DNA from: an uncultured Burkholderiaceae bacterium
GTDB lineage: Bacteria; Pseudomonadota; Gammaproteobacteria; Burkholderiales; Burkholderiaceae
DNA: 64,000 bases
Assembly: GCA_937871985.1 (NCBI GenBank)
Contig: CALMPB010000328.1
Location: forward strand, 34,762-98,761
Direction: 5' to 3'
Below are positions 43,418 to 52,295 of this stretch, piece after piece (the stretch's first letter is position 1; every line of letters starts with the position of its first letter). The notes beneath the pieces are model-generated. The model was not told the DNA's origin, ran no database searches, and was given only the letters and a program-made list of their open reading frames with translations. The position numbers and the translations under genes are program-made.

Positions 43418-44401
43418 TCAATCCCTCAGCTTGCGCTGAGTGGGCAATGCTTCAAACCCCAGCTTTTTGTACAAATATCCCCAAGCTCCCTGACGGAAGA
43501 ACAACGTCATAACAATGGCGATGATTCCAAGGCCCATCAAATACCATGTCCCGTAATCGCTGAAAAATTTGTTCAAGGCCCAGAACACCACGGTACCGAT
43601 AATGGGACCTTCTATGCGGCCTATCCCGCCTATCATGACGATAAAGATCGCAAAAGCCGTCCAGTTCACGTCGAAAGCCGCATCCGGACTTATACGCAGA
43701 TTGCTGACAAAATACAGCGCACCGGCCAGCCCGCAGCCAAACGCGGCAACGACATAAACCGCCAGCTTCATTCGGGACACGGCGATGCCCTGCCCTTCCG
43801 CCGCCGCCTCATTGTCCCGGATGGCGAGCAAAGCCAGGCCCTCCTTGCTGCGCAAAAACAAATAGATAAAAGCAATGGACGCCACCACGCAGGCCAGGGC
43901 GACCCAATAGGTCGCGCTCTCGCGCGCCCATCTGTCCATACCGCGCATGGCCGTCAAACTGGTTCCCGACCCACCGCCCACGGCGGGGACATTCGCAATG
44001 CTTAAACGAAAGACCTCAGCGATGACCCAGGTGCCGATTGCAAAATAGCCGCCGTGCAGCCGAAAAGCAAGCTGAGACACAGGCAAGGCGATCAAGGCTG
44101 TCGCCACCGCTGCCAGGGGTATAGCCACGAATGGGTTGACGCCCCAGAAAGTGGCCGCGCTGAGCATTGCATAGCCGCCGAGCCCGAAGAAAGCCTGTTG
44201 CCCAACCGAAACCATGCCCCCGTAGCCGGCCAGCAGATTCCACATCATCGCAAAAATGAAATAGCAGGCAATTTCAACGAACTCGCGCATCCACGAGGAC
44301 TCGCCCCAAAAAGGCAGAGTGGCTGCAACCAGGCACAGACCCATGCCGACGCCAAGGCTCAGCTGGCTGCCCTTGGTACCGCGACTTACATTCATGCTCA
44401 T
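43418..44401 (-). CDS. livM: Branched-chain-type ABC transporter permease LivM
   Basis: Protein of 327 aa from ATG 44401. The permease motif LLAGYGGMVSVGQQAFFGLGGYAMLSAATFWGVNPFVAIPLA and the late GIGRIEGPIIGTVVFWALNKFFSDYGTWYLM are typical of LivM. It forms the membrane channel with LivH. It is the last gene of a minus-strand operon in the order binding protein, livG, livF, livH, livM. Because the operon sits beside phenol genes, it may import aromatic acids rather than leucine. Confidence 0.92.
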   Translation of the reverse strand: MSMNVSRGTKGSQLSLGVGMGLCLVAATLPFWGESSWMREFVEIACYFIFAMMWNLLAGYGGMVSVGQQAFFGLGGYAMLSAATFWGVNPFVAIPLAAVATALIALPVSQLAFRLHGGYFAIGTWVIAEVFRLSIANVPAVGGGSGTSLTAMRGMDRWARESATYWVALACVVASIAFIYLFLRSKEGLALLAIRDNEAAAEGQGIAVSRMKLAVYVVAAFGCGLAGALYFVSNLRISPDAAFDVNWTAFAIFIVMIGGIGRIEGPIIGTVVFWALNKFFSDYGTWYLMGLGIIAIVMTLFFRQGAWGYLYKKLGFEALPTQRKLRD

Positions 44402-44405
44402 TGCT

Positions 44406-45266
44406 TTAGCCTTTGGTTTTCGGGAAGAGGCCATTCGGCCGCGCAATCAGAATGGCAAGGAAAACCAGATGCCCCAGCCAAACACCCCATGCCGGATCCA
44501 TCTTGAAGCCTGCTTGCTGGGTAAGACCCAGCACCATGGCGCCCACGAATGTGCCCCAGAACGACCCCATTCCTCCGATGATGACCGACTCGAATGCAAA
44601 CAAAAGAAGCTGAGGGCCGTCGGAAGGCGAGACTGTCGTGCGCAGACTCTGGAAAAAGCCAGCCAGCGCAATCAATGCAAAAGCGATTCCCGTAGCTATG
44701 GCGAAAATCTTCCTCGCATTCAAGCCCATCAGCTCCGCCACTTCTTTATCGTCGGAAACAGCGCGAAATGCGCGGCCCAGGGCCGTTTTGTCAAACAGCA
44801 ATTGCATTCCACAGGTGCTTAACGCGGCGACGATACAAATCGCCAAAGGCAAGGTTCCGACCGCAAATTGTTCTCCGATATGTATGCTTTGCGTGTTCAA
44901 CCCTCCCGATGCCAAGGAGCGTGGATCCGCCGAGAAGATTTCCAGCAACCCGTTTTGAATCACAATGGCAAGGCCGAAGGTGACGACGAGAGACGGCAGC
45001 GGATCTTTGTCCAGGGCGTGGTTCAAGACACCGCGCTGCAAAAAATATCCCAGAACATAAGCCAGCGGAAGCAACACAACGCAGGTCACCCATATGTTCA
45101 GGCCCAGCAATGGCGCCAGCACTATGGCGGAAAATCCGCCCAATACAATGAGATCCCCCTGTGCAATATTGGTAAGCCGCATCACACCGAACATCAACGA
45201 CAAGCCCAAGGCAAAAAGGCAGTACAACCCGCCCAGAAGCAGCCCTTGAACAACAGTTTCAATCAT
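44406..45266 (-). CDS. livH: Branched-chain-type ABC transporter permease LivH
   Basis: Protein of 286 aa with the LivH opening VVQGLLLGGLYCLFALGLSLMFGVMRLTNIAQGDLIVLGGF and the coupling region FESVIIGGMGSFWGTFVGAMVLGLTQQ. It starts 2 bases after the livF stop and ends 4 bases before livM, so translation is closely linked. Confidence 0.93.
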   Translation of the reverse strand: MIETVVQGLLLGGLYCLFALGLSLMFGVMRLTNIAQGDLIVLGGFSAIVLAPLLGLNIWVTCVVLLPLAYVLGYFLQRGVLNHALDKDPLPSLVVTFGLAIVIQNGLLEIFSADPRSLASGGLNTQSIHIGEQFAVGTLPLAICIVAALSTCGMQLLFDKTALGRAFRAVSDDKEVAELMGLNARKIFAIATGIAFALIALAGFFQSLRTTVSPSDGPQLLLFAFESVIIGGMGSFWGTFVGAMVLGLTQQAGFKMDPAWGVWLGHLVFLAILIARPNGLFPKTKG

Positions 45267-45268
45267 GA

Positions 45269-45973
45269 TTAGACCCCGAAGTAAGCCTGGCCGATCTGAT
45301 CGCGAGTCAAGTCTTTGCTCGCTCCCTCAAGAGAAACCCGCCCTTCCTGAAAACAGTAGACTCTTGAAGAAACACTTTGCGCCACCACGACATCCTGCTC
45401 GACGATGACCACGCTCATCCCCTCCGACACAATAACCGGCAACGAATCGTAGATCTCCTTGATGACGACGGGAGCGAGTCCAAGCGATATTTCGTCGCAC
45501 AGCAAAACTCGAGGGTTGCTCATCAAGGCGCGGCCAATAGCGACCATCTGCTGCTGTCCGCCTGAAAGAGACATCGATGGATGGCCTTTCTTTTCTGCCA
45601 GTATTGGAAACATCCTATACAGCCGCTGCAAATTCCACGGGCCGGGCCGGCGCGCAAACGCGCCCATCAAAAGGTTCTCCTCAACGGTCAAGCTGGGAAA
45701 AAGCCGGCGCCCTTCGGGAACCAGCGCCAGTCCTTTACGAACGATCTCCCCGACCGGTAATCCTCCAATCGCCTCGCCATTCAGCAGCACCGAGTCCTCG
45801 GGAACTTTCAGCAAGCCCGTCAGGGCCTTCATGAACGTGCTTTTCCCCGCACCATTGGCCCCAATTACAGCAACGAGTTCGCCGTCATCAAGATGGAAGT
45901 CGATGCCGAATAGAACCTGCGCGTCGCCGTAGCAAGCCGTCAGGTCATGGGTTTCGATCAATGTATCGTTCAT
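45269..45973 (-). CDS. livF: Branched-chain-type ABC transporter ATPase LivF
   Basis: Protein of 234 aa. Walker A is VIGANGAGKSTFMKALTG, the ABC signature is MSLSGGQQQMVAIGRAL, and Walker B is RVLLCDEISLGLAP. The start overlaps livG as ATGA. A short stretch of this gene (residues LLK-PEDSVLLNGEA) reappears in the scar at 56806-56851. Confidence 0.94.
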   Translation of the reverse strand: MNDTLIETHDLTACYGDAQVLFGIDFHLDDGELVAVIGANGAGKSTFMKALTGLLKVPEDSVLLNGEAIGGLPVGEIVRKGLALVPEGRRLFPSLTVEENLLMGAFARRPGPWNLQRLYRMFPILAEKKGHPSMSLSGGQQQMVAIGRALMSNPRVLLCDEISLGLAPVVIKEIYDSLPVIVSEGMSVVIVEQDVVVAQSVSSRVYCFQEGRVSLEGASKDLTRDQIGQAYFGV

Positions 45974-46746
45974 GCCCCGATACCCATGTAAACGCGGCGT
46001 ACTTCGGGATTGCCCATGACCTCGGCGGGATCGCCTTCGGCGAGCTTGGCGCCGAAATTAATTACCAGCAAGCGATCGGCAATCGACATCAAGGCATGCA
46101 CGACATGCTCTATCCATATCATGGTCACGCCCTCGGCCTTGATACGCTTCAATTCATCGACCAGTTCCGTGGCCTCGCGCTCGGTCAACCCCCCCGCAAT
46201 CTCGTCCAGTAACAACAACCTGGGCTGCGTCGCCAAGGCCCTCGCCAGCTCGAGGCGCTTTCGGTCAAGGAGCGTCAGACTTCCTGCCGGCTTATTGGCA
46301 TGAACACGCAAGCCTGTCTTTTCCAATACATGCCCGGCCACATCCCAGGCTTTGCGCTCCGCCAGTTGGGCGCCGAAGCACGCAGCGGTAACCAGGTTCT
46401 CGAATACCGTCATGTTTCCGAACGGCTGGGGAACCTGATAACTACGGCCTATGCCCGCTCGGCACCGTTGATGCGGAGGAAGATCGGAAATTTGATTTCC
46501 GGCAAAACGAATGGAGCCAGAATCCAGCCTGACGTCGCCGGAGATGAGGTTGAAGAGCGTGGTCTTTCCCGCGCCGTTGGGGCCCAGTATCCCCAGCGTT
46601 TCGCCTTCCCGCACGGAAAACGAAATCTCCTGGGTTACCCGAAGCGCTCCGTAGTTCTTGCTGACATTTTCTAGCGTCAACAGCGCCGGAGCCGTTCGCG
46701 CACTCACCTGTGAAACGCTTTGTTCATTTATGATTTCGTGTTGCAT
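45970..46746 (-). CDS. livG: Branched-chain-type ABC transporter ATPase LivG
   Basis: Protein of 258 aa. Walker A is LGPNGAGKTTLFNLISGD, the region GIGRSYQVPQPFGNMTVFENL is LivG-like, and Walker B is RLLLLDEIAGGLTE. The signature is degenerate (AGSLTLLDRKRLELARAL), as is normal for LivG. A 46-base segment encoding EHVVHALMSIADRLL is repeated exactly at 56845-56890. Confidence 0.94.
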   Translation of the reverse strand: MQHEIINEQSVSQVSARTAPALLTLENVSKNYGALRVTQEISFSVREGETLGILGPNGAGKTTLFNLISGDVRLDSGSIRFAGNQISDLPPHQRCRAGIGRSYQVPQPFGNMTVFENLVTAACFGAQLAERKAWDVAGHVLEKTGLRVHANKPAGSLTLLDRKRLELARALATQPRLLLLDEIAGGLTEREATELVDELKRIKAEGVTMIWIEHVVHALMSIADRLLVINFGAKLAEGDPAEVMGNPEVRRVYMGIGA

Positions 46747-46818
46747 ATCCTACCGCGGCGGGCTGCGGCGGCTGCTGCCCGCCTCCATCGCAAAACTGCA
46801 TGACTGAACGGCGCCCGA

Positions 46819-48099
46819 TTAGGCGTACTTGATGGCCTGCAACTCGGTCTGGCGCGCGATATTGGGTGCCAGGCTATTTTCAACGATGAGCAGATCCATC
46901 CCTTTGCCGCGCTTTTGCCATTGACCAGACACAAGCGGCGTTTTGCTGATATTGGGAACAGGGCCGGTTTTAAAGTCGATGGGGCCGACAATGGTATCGA
47001 GGTGGGTCGCTACGATGGCGTCCCGAATTGCCTTGGGATCTTTGCCACCGGCCCGTTTCAAGGTATCGATGGCAACTTCGAACAGGGAATGCTTGAAACC
47101 GACGGGCATGGTCCAGGGCCTGCCGGTTGCAGCCGTATAGGCATCCGCAAGCTGGCGCGAAGTCTGTCCGGTAAGGCTGGAGTTGAAAGGATGGGCGGGG
47201 CTCCACCATAACTCCACCGTCAAGCCGTCCGCGCGATCGCCGAAAGCCTTGATGGCCGCAGGAAATTCGGTGGCTTTGGCCACGGTGACGATTTTTGGGC
47301 GGAAATCCTTTTGCCCCGCCTGATTCCAGAAGTTGGCAAAATCCGGGGGCGACACCACGCCGGTGACGATATCGGCATTGGCATCACGAAACGCCGAAAT
47401 AAAAGAAGAGAAGTCATTGATCGGCGTCTGAAAGCGTCCTCTGTCGACCACCTTGAAGCCTTTGGAGGCAAGCACGGGAGGGAAACCCATTTTCGCATCG
47501 CCCCAGGCATTTCCATCTTCATCGTTGGGCCACAAGGCGCCAACCGTTTTATCGGTGGGGATCTGCGTCCATAGTCCTGTAAAGGTGCCGATGACATCTT
47601 CCAGGCCCCAAAAAAAGTGATATGTCCACTCGAAGCCTTTTTTTGGATCGCCCTTTCTACCGAAAAAATGCGGCTGCCAAGGCGTGTCGTTGGTGATGCA
47701 GGGCACCCCATTAAGTTCGCACTGATCGGCCACGGGATTGGTGGTGGCGGGAGTGCTGGCGGCAACCACAAGGTCGACCTTGTCGCGCAGTATCAGCTCG
47801 GCCGCAGCCGAGCTGGCCCGGTTTGGATTGGACTGCGAGTCTTTGTATACGATCTCGATGGCGTATTTTTTTCCACCCGAAACGATGCCCTCGCCCACTG
47901 TCTTCTTGACCTGCTCGAGCGTGAATTTATCGGGTTCGGCAAACACCGCCAATGGCCCTGTCACAGGACTGACATAGCCGATCTTGAATGTATTCCTGCC
48001 AGCGGCACGAACCCAGGGTGCTCCAAGTGTGGCAGCCGAAGCAGCAGTGGCAAGCACGCCGGTCTTGAGCAGGCTGCGGCGTCTTTGATTAACAGTCAT
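46819..48099 (-). CDS. Branched-chain-type ABC transporter substrate-binding protein, Tat signal
   Basis: Protein of 426 aa from ATG 48099 with GGAGAC upstream. The signal QRRRSLLKTGVLATAASAATLGAPWVRA has a twin-arginine motif, so export is probably Tat-dependent. The mature protein has the LivK fold (FKIGYVSPVTGPLAVFAEPDKFTLEQV, RASSAAAELILRDKVDLVVAASTPATTNPVADQCE). It leads the liv operon. The ATAC-N7-GTAT site 179 bases upstream suggests CatR control and an aromatic substrate. Confidence 0.92.
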   Translation of the reverse strand: MTVNQRRRSLLKTGVLATAASAATLGAPWVRAAGRNTFKIGYVSPVTGPLAVFAEPDKFTLEQVKKTVGEGIVSGGKKYAIEIVYKDSQSNPNRASSAAAELILRDKVDLVVAASTPATTNPVADQCELNGVPCITNDTPWQPHFFGRKGDPKKGFEWTYHFFWGLEDVIGTFTGLWTQIPTDKTVGALWPNDEDGNAWGDAKMGFPPVLASKGFKVVDRGRFQTPINDFSSFISAFRDANADIVTGVVSPPDFANFWNQAGQKDFRPKIVTVAKATEFPAAIKAFGDRADGLTVELWWSPAHPFNSSLTGQTSRQLADAYTAATGRPWTMPVGFKHSLFEVAIDTLKRAGGKDPKAIRDAIVATHLDTIVGPIDFKTGPVPNISKTPLVSGQWQKRGKGMDLLIVENSLAPNIARQTELQAIKYA

Positions 48100-48277
48100 A
48101 TTCTTGTCTCCAGTTATTTTAGTATTCTTGCTCTTCGATCGGCGCAAAAAATTGCAAACCGGATCAAGGCTGTCTGCTGGACTTTCCCGGCCTTGTTTTC
48201 ACAAGGGGTTCCGCTGACATGAACGGATTGTTCCATTACACTCCGTCGAACGTCCAATATCATTTGCATCTGCGACG

Positions 48278-48292
48278 ATACCCTGGAGGTAT
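48278..48292. promoter_or_regulatory. CatR/BenM-type site upstream of liv operon
   Basis: ATAC-CCTGGAG-GTAT fits the ATAC-N7-GTAT recognition form of BenM/CatM-type LysR proteins. It overlaps the ribosome site (GGAGGT, 48285-48290) of the divergent LysR pseudogene and lies upstream of the liv binding-protein gene. Confidence 0.55.
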
Positions 48293-48294
48293 AA

Positions 48295-48600
48295 ATAAAA
48301 TTACACCAGCTAAGATATTTCGAAGCTGTGTGGGTGTACAACTACTGGACAGAACCACCAGGCCCATGAGGCTGACCGATACCGGCCGGTTTTTCTATGA
48401 CCAGACGATTCAAGTGCTTGACCGAATCACGGAAATGCAGGAAGCGGCACGAAGGCTGGCCGCTGAAGGAACCTGATGGATGGGTATCGGATTTATTCCA
48501 TCAATCCTTTATGGATTTCTGCCAAAAGTGCTGCGTAAGCTTGCCAGCTTCACCCCACACAGCCTACCGGGCGTATGCACAACAAAACCACATTCAATGC
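48295..48600 (+). pseudogene. Decayed catR/benM-like LysR gene
   Basis: After GGAGGT the start codon position reads ATA, then KLHQLRYFEAV, the opening of a LysR helix-turn-helix. About 30 residues are missing; the sequence resumes in another frame as GVQLLDRTTRPMRLTDTGRFFYDQTIQVLDRITEMQEAARRLAAEGT, hits TGA at 48476, and continues in frame as WMGIGFIPSILYGFLPKVLRKL. That last part closely parallels WFGIGFVPSMLYGFGPSLIRSM of the intact catR at 62843. So the gene has lost its start, has an internal deletion with frameshift and a stop, and ends truncated. It probably once controlled the divergent liv operon. Confidence 0.8.
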
Positions 48601-48601
48601 G

Positions 48602-50347
48602 CTAGGGCCTGTTAACGCCAAAAGGAACCTCCGTGCGCTTGCCTATGCGCGCCATGCGGTAGCTGAGCTGCGGCCGGGTGATCTTCAGCGCGCGCGCCGC
48701 CGCCGACAGATTGCCGCCGGCCTGCTCCACCGCCTCCCGCAGCAGCATGGTCTCCAGTTCCTCCAGGCCCAGACCCTGCTCGCGCAGCATCTGATACAGC
48801 CGGGCTGCGCCGGCCGGCGCCGTGCCGGCATCCTGGCCGTCGGCGGACTCCAGCTGGCCCGATGCCGCCACCCTGTCGCTGGGCGGCACGGCCAGTTGCA
48901 GAAACAGCGACGTGACCTCTATGGGCTGATCCGGCTGGGTGAAGATGACGCCGCGCTCGACCATATTGCCCAGTTCGCGCACATTGCCCGGCCAGTCGTG
49001 ATTGCGCAGCGCGGTAATGGCCTGGCTGGTAAAGCCCGGAATGTGCTTGCCGTGCTGCGCGCAGTAGTGGCGCAGCATATGCTGCGCCAGCAGGGGGACG
49101 TCCTCGGGCCGTTCGCGCAGCGAGGGTATGTGGATTGGATAGACGTTCAGGCGATACAGCAGGTCGCGGCGGAAGGCGCCCGCCTCGACCGCCTTTTCCA
49201 GATCGGCGTTGGTGGCCGCCACGATGCGCACGTCCACCTTGCGCACCTCGGTGCCGCCCAGTTTCTCGATCTCGCCCTGCTGCACCACACGCAGAAGCTT
49301 AGCCTGCGCCGCCAAGGGCAATTCGCCGAGCTCGTCCAGAAACAGCGTGCCGCCGTCCGCGCGTTCGAAACGGCCCGCCCTGGCCTGCACCGCGCCGGTG
49401 TAGGCGCCCTTTTCCACACCGAACAGTTCGCTTTCGATGAGTTCGGCCGGTAAGGCGGCGCAGTTGATGGCCACAAAAGGCTTGTCCGCGCGGCCGCTCA
49501 TCATGTGCAGCGCGCGGGCGAACTGCTCTTTGCCGACGCCGGTTTCGCCGGTCAGCAGCACCGTCACCTGTGTGGGCGCGGCCTGCTGCAGCAGCAGAAA
49601 GGCGCGTTCGAACGTGGGCGACTGCCCCACCAGCCCCGTCTTGCGGCTGTTTTGCCGCAGCTGGCCGCGCAGGGTTTCGACCTCTTCCTGCAAGGCATGG
49701 ATGGTGTTGAGCACCGAGGGAGGCTGCTGGTCGGTATCGATTTCGTCGGCCGGCCATTCGTGCAGGAAACGGCCTTCGATTTGGCAATGCTCGTGCCCGC
49801 ATGCCGCACAGCGCCTTTCCTTGAACAGCACGGGCTGCTGGAAGAAGGCGCTGGAATACCCCGAGGCATAGCCCAGCAGCATCCAGCACGCGGGCTCGTC
49901 CTGCAAGCCGTATTCCAGCCGGTGCACTTCGGCTTCCCAGCTGTTGCGCCAGTTGAAGATGCCGTGGAAATGGCTACGCGCGGGGTCGGCATGCATCTCG
50001 TACTCGAAACGCTCGGCCTCGACCTGCACGGCGCCTTCCAGCATGTGCAGCTGGGGGCCTACCGCGAAGGCATCGAAGACGCTTTGATGCGGCCGTATCT
50101 GGCGCGCGAGCATGCCGTCGCGTTCGCCGGCGGAATGCCCGGCGCGCATCAATAGCCAGCGTGCCTGCTTGGGCCCGATACGCTGAATGATCTCTTTGCG
50201 CAGTGCCTGCAGCGCGTCGACGTGCATCAGCAGCATGCGTTGGCCCGCCAGCCAGATACAGCCGTCCGGGCTGGAAAAGCGCAGCAGCCTGCGCAGGTCG
50301 CTATCCGAAGGAAGAGTGGGAGTAGAACTAGGACACATGTCGATCAT
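48602..50347 (-). CDS. dmpR: Sigma-54-dependent phenol-responsive activator, DmpR/PoxR/MopR type
   Basis: Protein of 581 aa. The N-terminal sensor (about 20-205, V4R type) has C154, E177, C180 and C188 in the spacing of the MopR/PoxR zinc site, beside the phenol pocket. The AAA+ domain shows Walker A GETGVGKE (267-274), the sigma-54 contact loop GAYTGA (314-319) and Walker B GGTLFLDE (332-339). A Fis-type helix-turn-helix ends the protein ([28 protein letters not shown]). It binds upstream sites and drives the divergent dmp operon when phenols are present. ATG 50338 is an alternative start. Confidence 0.93.
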   Translation of the reverse strand: MIDMCPSSTPTLPSDSDLRRLLRFSSPDGCIWLAGQRMLLMHVDALQALRKEIIQRIGPKQARWLLMRAGHSAGERDGMLARQIRPHQSVFDAFAVGPQLHMLEGAVQVEAERFEYEMHADPARSHFHGIFNWRNSWEAEVHRLEYGLQDEPACWMLLGYASGYSSAFFQQPVLFKERRCAACGHEHCQIEGRFLHEWPADEIDTDQQPPSVLNTIHALQEEVETLRGQLRQNSRKTGLVGQSPTFERAFLLLQQAAPTQVTVLLTGETGVGKEQFARALHMMSGRADKPFVAINCAALPAELIESELFGVEKGAYTGAVQARAGRFERADGGTLFLDELGELPLAAQAKLLRVVQQGEIEKLGGTEVRKVDVRIVAATNADLEKAVEAGAFRRDLLYRLNVYPIHIPSLRERPEDVPLLAQHMLRHYCAQHGKHIPGFTSQAITALRNHDWPGNVRELGNMVERGVIFTQPDQPIEVTSLFLQLAVPPSDRVAASGQLESADGQDAGTAPAGAARLYQMLREQGLGLEELETMLLREAVEQAGGNLSAAARALKITRPQLSYRMARIGKRTEVPFGVNRP

Positions 50348-50416
50348 CGATATTTATGCAGGCTGATTATCGGTTCTTGAAGGCCGCGAGGCCCCCCATG
50401 TTTTCCCTGATGCGCA

Positions 50417-50466
50417 TTTGATTAAGCCGTTTCATGGGATTTTCACCATTTGATCATGACGCAATG
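50417..50466. promoter_or_regulatory. Candidate DmpR upstream activating sequences
   Basis: Two TTGAT-containing imperfect dyads, TTTGATTAAGCCGTTTCAT-like at 50417-50434 and TTGATCATGACGCAAT-like at 50449-50466, lie about 120-170 bases before the sigma-54 promoter, the usual place for DmpR/XylR sites. The match to the consensus is partial. The rest of 50348-50694 has no gene apart from the promoter below. Confidence 0.4.
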
Positions 50467-50585
50467 CAAGGTAAGTCCTCGGCGCGCCCGCATGCGGTTC
50501 GCCCGAGGCGACAAGCCGTCAGTCTTTCCCTGCCGACAGCATGGATTAATCAGCATTTACCCTAGGTTTGTCGATATTTTTGAGG

Positions 50586-50602
50586 TTGGCACGGTTTTTG
50601 CT
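50586..50602 (+). promoter_or_regulatory. Sigma-54 promoter of the dmp operon
   Basis: TTGGCAC-GGTTT-TTGCT at 50586-50602: the -24 GG and -12 GC are separated by ten bases, an essentially perfect sigma-54 promoter. It is 93 bases before dmpK and faces the dmp genes. Confidence 0.9.
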
Positions 50603-50694
50603 CGAACAAGGGTATGAACACGTCTCCGAGCACAAACCTTACCAGGAAAGAAGCAGGCCGGAGCCGCACAACAACACCGAAACGGAGACAAGCC

Positions 50695-50919
50695 ATGGCC
50701 ATCGCGCCCCATGCACAGCAAGCCGCCGCCCTGCCGCCTTGCGACATCAACAAGCGCTACGTGCGCATATGTGAACAGCGGGACGGCTTCGTGATGTTCG
50801 AGTTTTCCATAGGCTGGGAAGAACTGGTGGTGGAGCTGATGCTGCCGCCCCAGGCCTTCGACGCCTTCTGTGCCGCCAACCGCGTCGTCATGCTACGACA
50901 AAGGAGACAAACCCCATGA
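50695..50919 (+). CDS. dmpK: Phenol hydroxylase assembly protein DmpK
   Basis: Protein of 74 aa from ATG 50695 with GGAGAC upstream. RYVRICEQRDGFVMFEFSIGWEELVVELMLPPQAFDAFCAANRVVML is the DmpK core. It helps build the active oxygenase, probably by aiding iron insertion, and is not needed in the final complex. It is slightly shorter than the Pseudomonas protein. It overlaps dmpL by ATGA. Confidence 0.9.
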   Translation: MAIAPHAQQAAALPPCDINKRYVRICEQRDGFVMFEFSIGWEELVVELMLPPQAFDAFCAANRVVMLRQRRQTP

Positions 50920-51914
50920 ACATAGATTTGCAAGCCAAGGAAATCACTCCTCTGCGCCACACCTTCGACCGCGTCGCCCCATACACCGGCGACAAGCCCG
51001 CCTCGCGCTATCTGGAAGCCATCCTGAGCACCCAGCCTTGTGAGAACTTTCATTACCGCCCCACCTGGGAGCCCGGCCACGAACTGTTCGACGAAGGCCG
51101 CACGGCCATCCGCATGGCCGACTGGAACGTGCTGCGCGACCCGCGCCAGTACTACTACGCCACCTGGACCATGACGCGCGCGCGCCAGCAGGAAACCATG
51201 GAGGCCAATTACCAGTTCGTCGAGTCGCGCGGCCTGCTGGGTTCCATGCCCCACGGCCTGCGCGATGCCGCGGCGACGGTGCTGATACCGCTGCGCCACG
51301 CGGCCTGGGGCGGCAACATGAACAACTGCGGCATCTGCAGCCGCGCCTGCGGCACCGCTCTGACCGCTCCTGCGCTGATGCACGCCATGGATCATCTGGG
51401 AGCTGCGCAATACCTGACGCGTCTGGGGCTGTCGCTGGGCGACGGCACCGAACTGCTCGATGCCGGCAAAGCCGACTGGCTGACGCACCAGGCCTGGCAG
51501 CCGCTGCGCAAGATGCTGGAGGACAGCTTCGTCATCCAGGATCCCTTGCAACTGTTCGTCACACAGAACCTGGCGCTGGACGGGCTGCTCTATCCATTGG
51601 TCTACGGCCAGTACGTGGACGACCACGTCACGCCGCAGGGCGGCAGCGCCATCGCCATGCTGACGGCCTTCATGCCCGAATGGCACAAGGAGTCGGCGCG
51701 CTGGGTGGACGCCGTGCTCAAGGTCGCAGCGGCCGAATCGCCCGAGAACCTGGGGCTACTGCAGCAGTGGACGGACGAAGCCGTGGCGCAGGCGCAGCAA
51801 GCGCTGGTACCGCTGGCCGAACTGGCGCTGCACGCGCATGGCGACGCCGCGCTGCAAGCCGTGCGCGAAGAACTCGACACCCGCCTGGCCAAGATTGGCC
51901 TGCGCACCACCTGA
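50916..51914 (+). CDS. dmpL: Phenol hydroxylase oxygenase beta subunit DmpL
   Basis: Protein of 332 aa. FDRVAPYTGDKPASRYLEAILSTQPCENFHYRPTWEPGHELFDEGRTAIRM and DPRQYYYATWTMTRARQQETMEANYQFVESRGL mark the beta subunit of multicomponent phenol hydroxylases. It pairs with DmpN and DmpO in the oxygenase and carries no diiron site itself. Coupled to dmpK by overlap. Confidence 0.94.
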   Translation: MNIDLQAKEITPLRHTFDRVAPYTGDKPASRYLEAILSTQPCENFHYRPTWEPGHELFDEGRTAIRMADWNVLRDPRQYYYATWTMTRARQQETMEANYQFVESRGLLGSMPHGLRDAAATVLIPLRHAAWGGNMNNCGICSRACGTALTAPALMHAMDHLGAAQYLTRLGLSLGDGTELLDAGKADWLTHQAWQPLRKMLEDSFVIQDPLQLFVTQNLALDGLLYPLVYGQYVDDHVTPQGGSAIAMLTAFMPEWHKESARWVDAVLKVAAAESPENLGLLQQWTDEAVAQAQQALVPLAELALHAHGDAALQAVREELDTRLAKIGLRTT

Positions 51915-51927
51915 CAAGGAGACCGTC

Positions 51928-52209
51928 ATGAACACCAGCCTTTCCAAAGTTTTCATCGCCTTTCAGTCCAACGAGGAATCCCGCCCCGTCGTCGAAGCCA
52001 TCCTGCAGGACAACCCCGAGGCCGAAGCCGTCTATTCGCCCGGCCTGGTCAAGATAGACGCCCCGGACCGCCTGACCATCCTGCGCAGCAGTGTAGAAGA
52101 ACAGACTGGCCGGCCCTTCGACCTGCAGCAACTGCACGTCAACCTGGTCACGCTATCCGGCAACATCGACGAAGACGACGAGCAACTGACGCTGAGCTGG
52201 CGCGGCTGA
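51928..52209 (+). CDS. dmpM: Phenol hydroxylase effector/regulatory protein DmpM
   Basis: Protein of 93 aa from ATG 51928 with AAGGAGA upstream. KVFIAFQSNEESRPVVEAILQDNPEAEAVYSPGLVKIDAPDRLTI is the cofactor-free coupling protein fold (MmoB/DmpM family) that docks on the oxygenase and tunes oxygen activation. Confidence 0.93.
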   Translation: MNTSLSKVFIAFQSNEESRPVVEAILQDNPEAEAVYSPGLVKIDAPDRLTILRSSVEEQTGRPFDLQQLHVNLVTLSGNIDEDDEQLTLSWRG

Positions 52210-52295
52210 CGCGCCGCGCACAGGCATCGCCCCCCATGGACGCCGCCCTCTTAGCACCCCGGCGCCCGACGATCGCGGAACAAGGAGACAGACAG

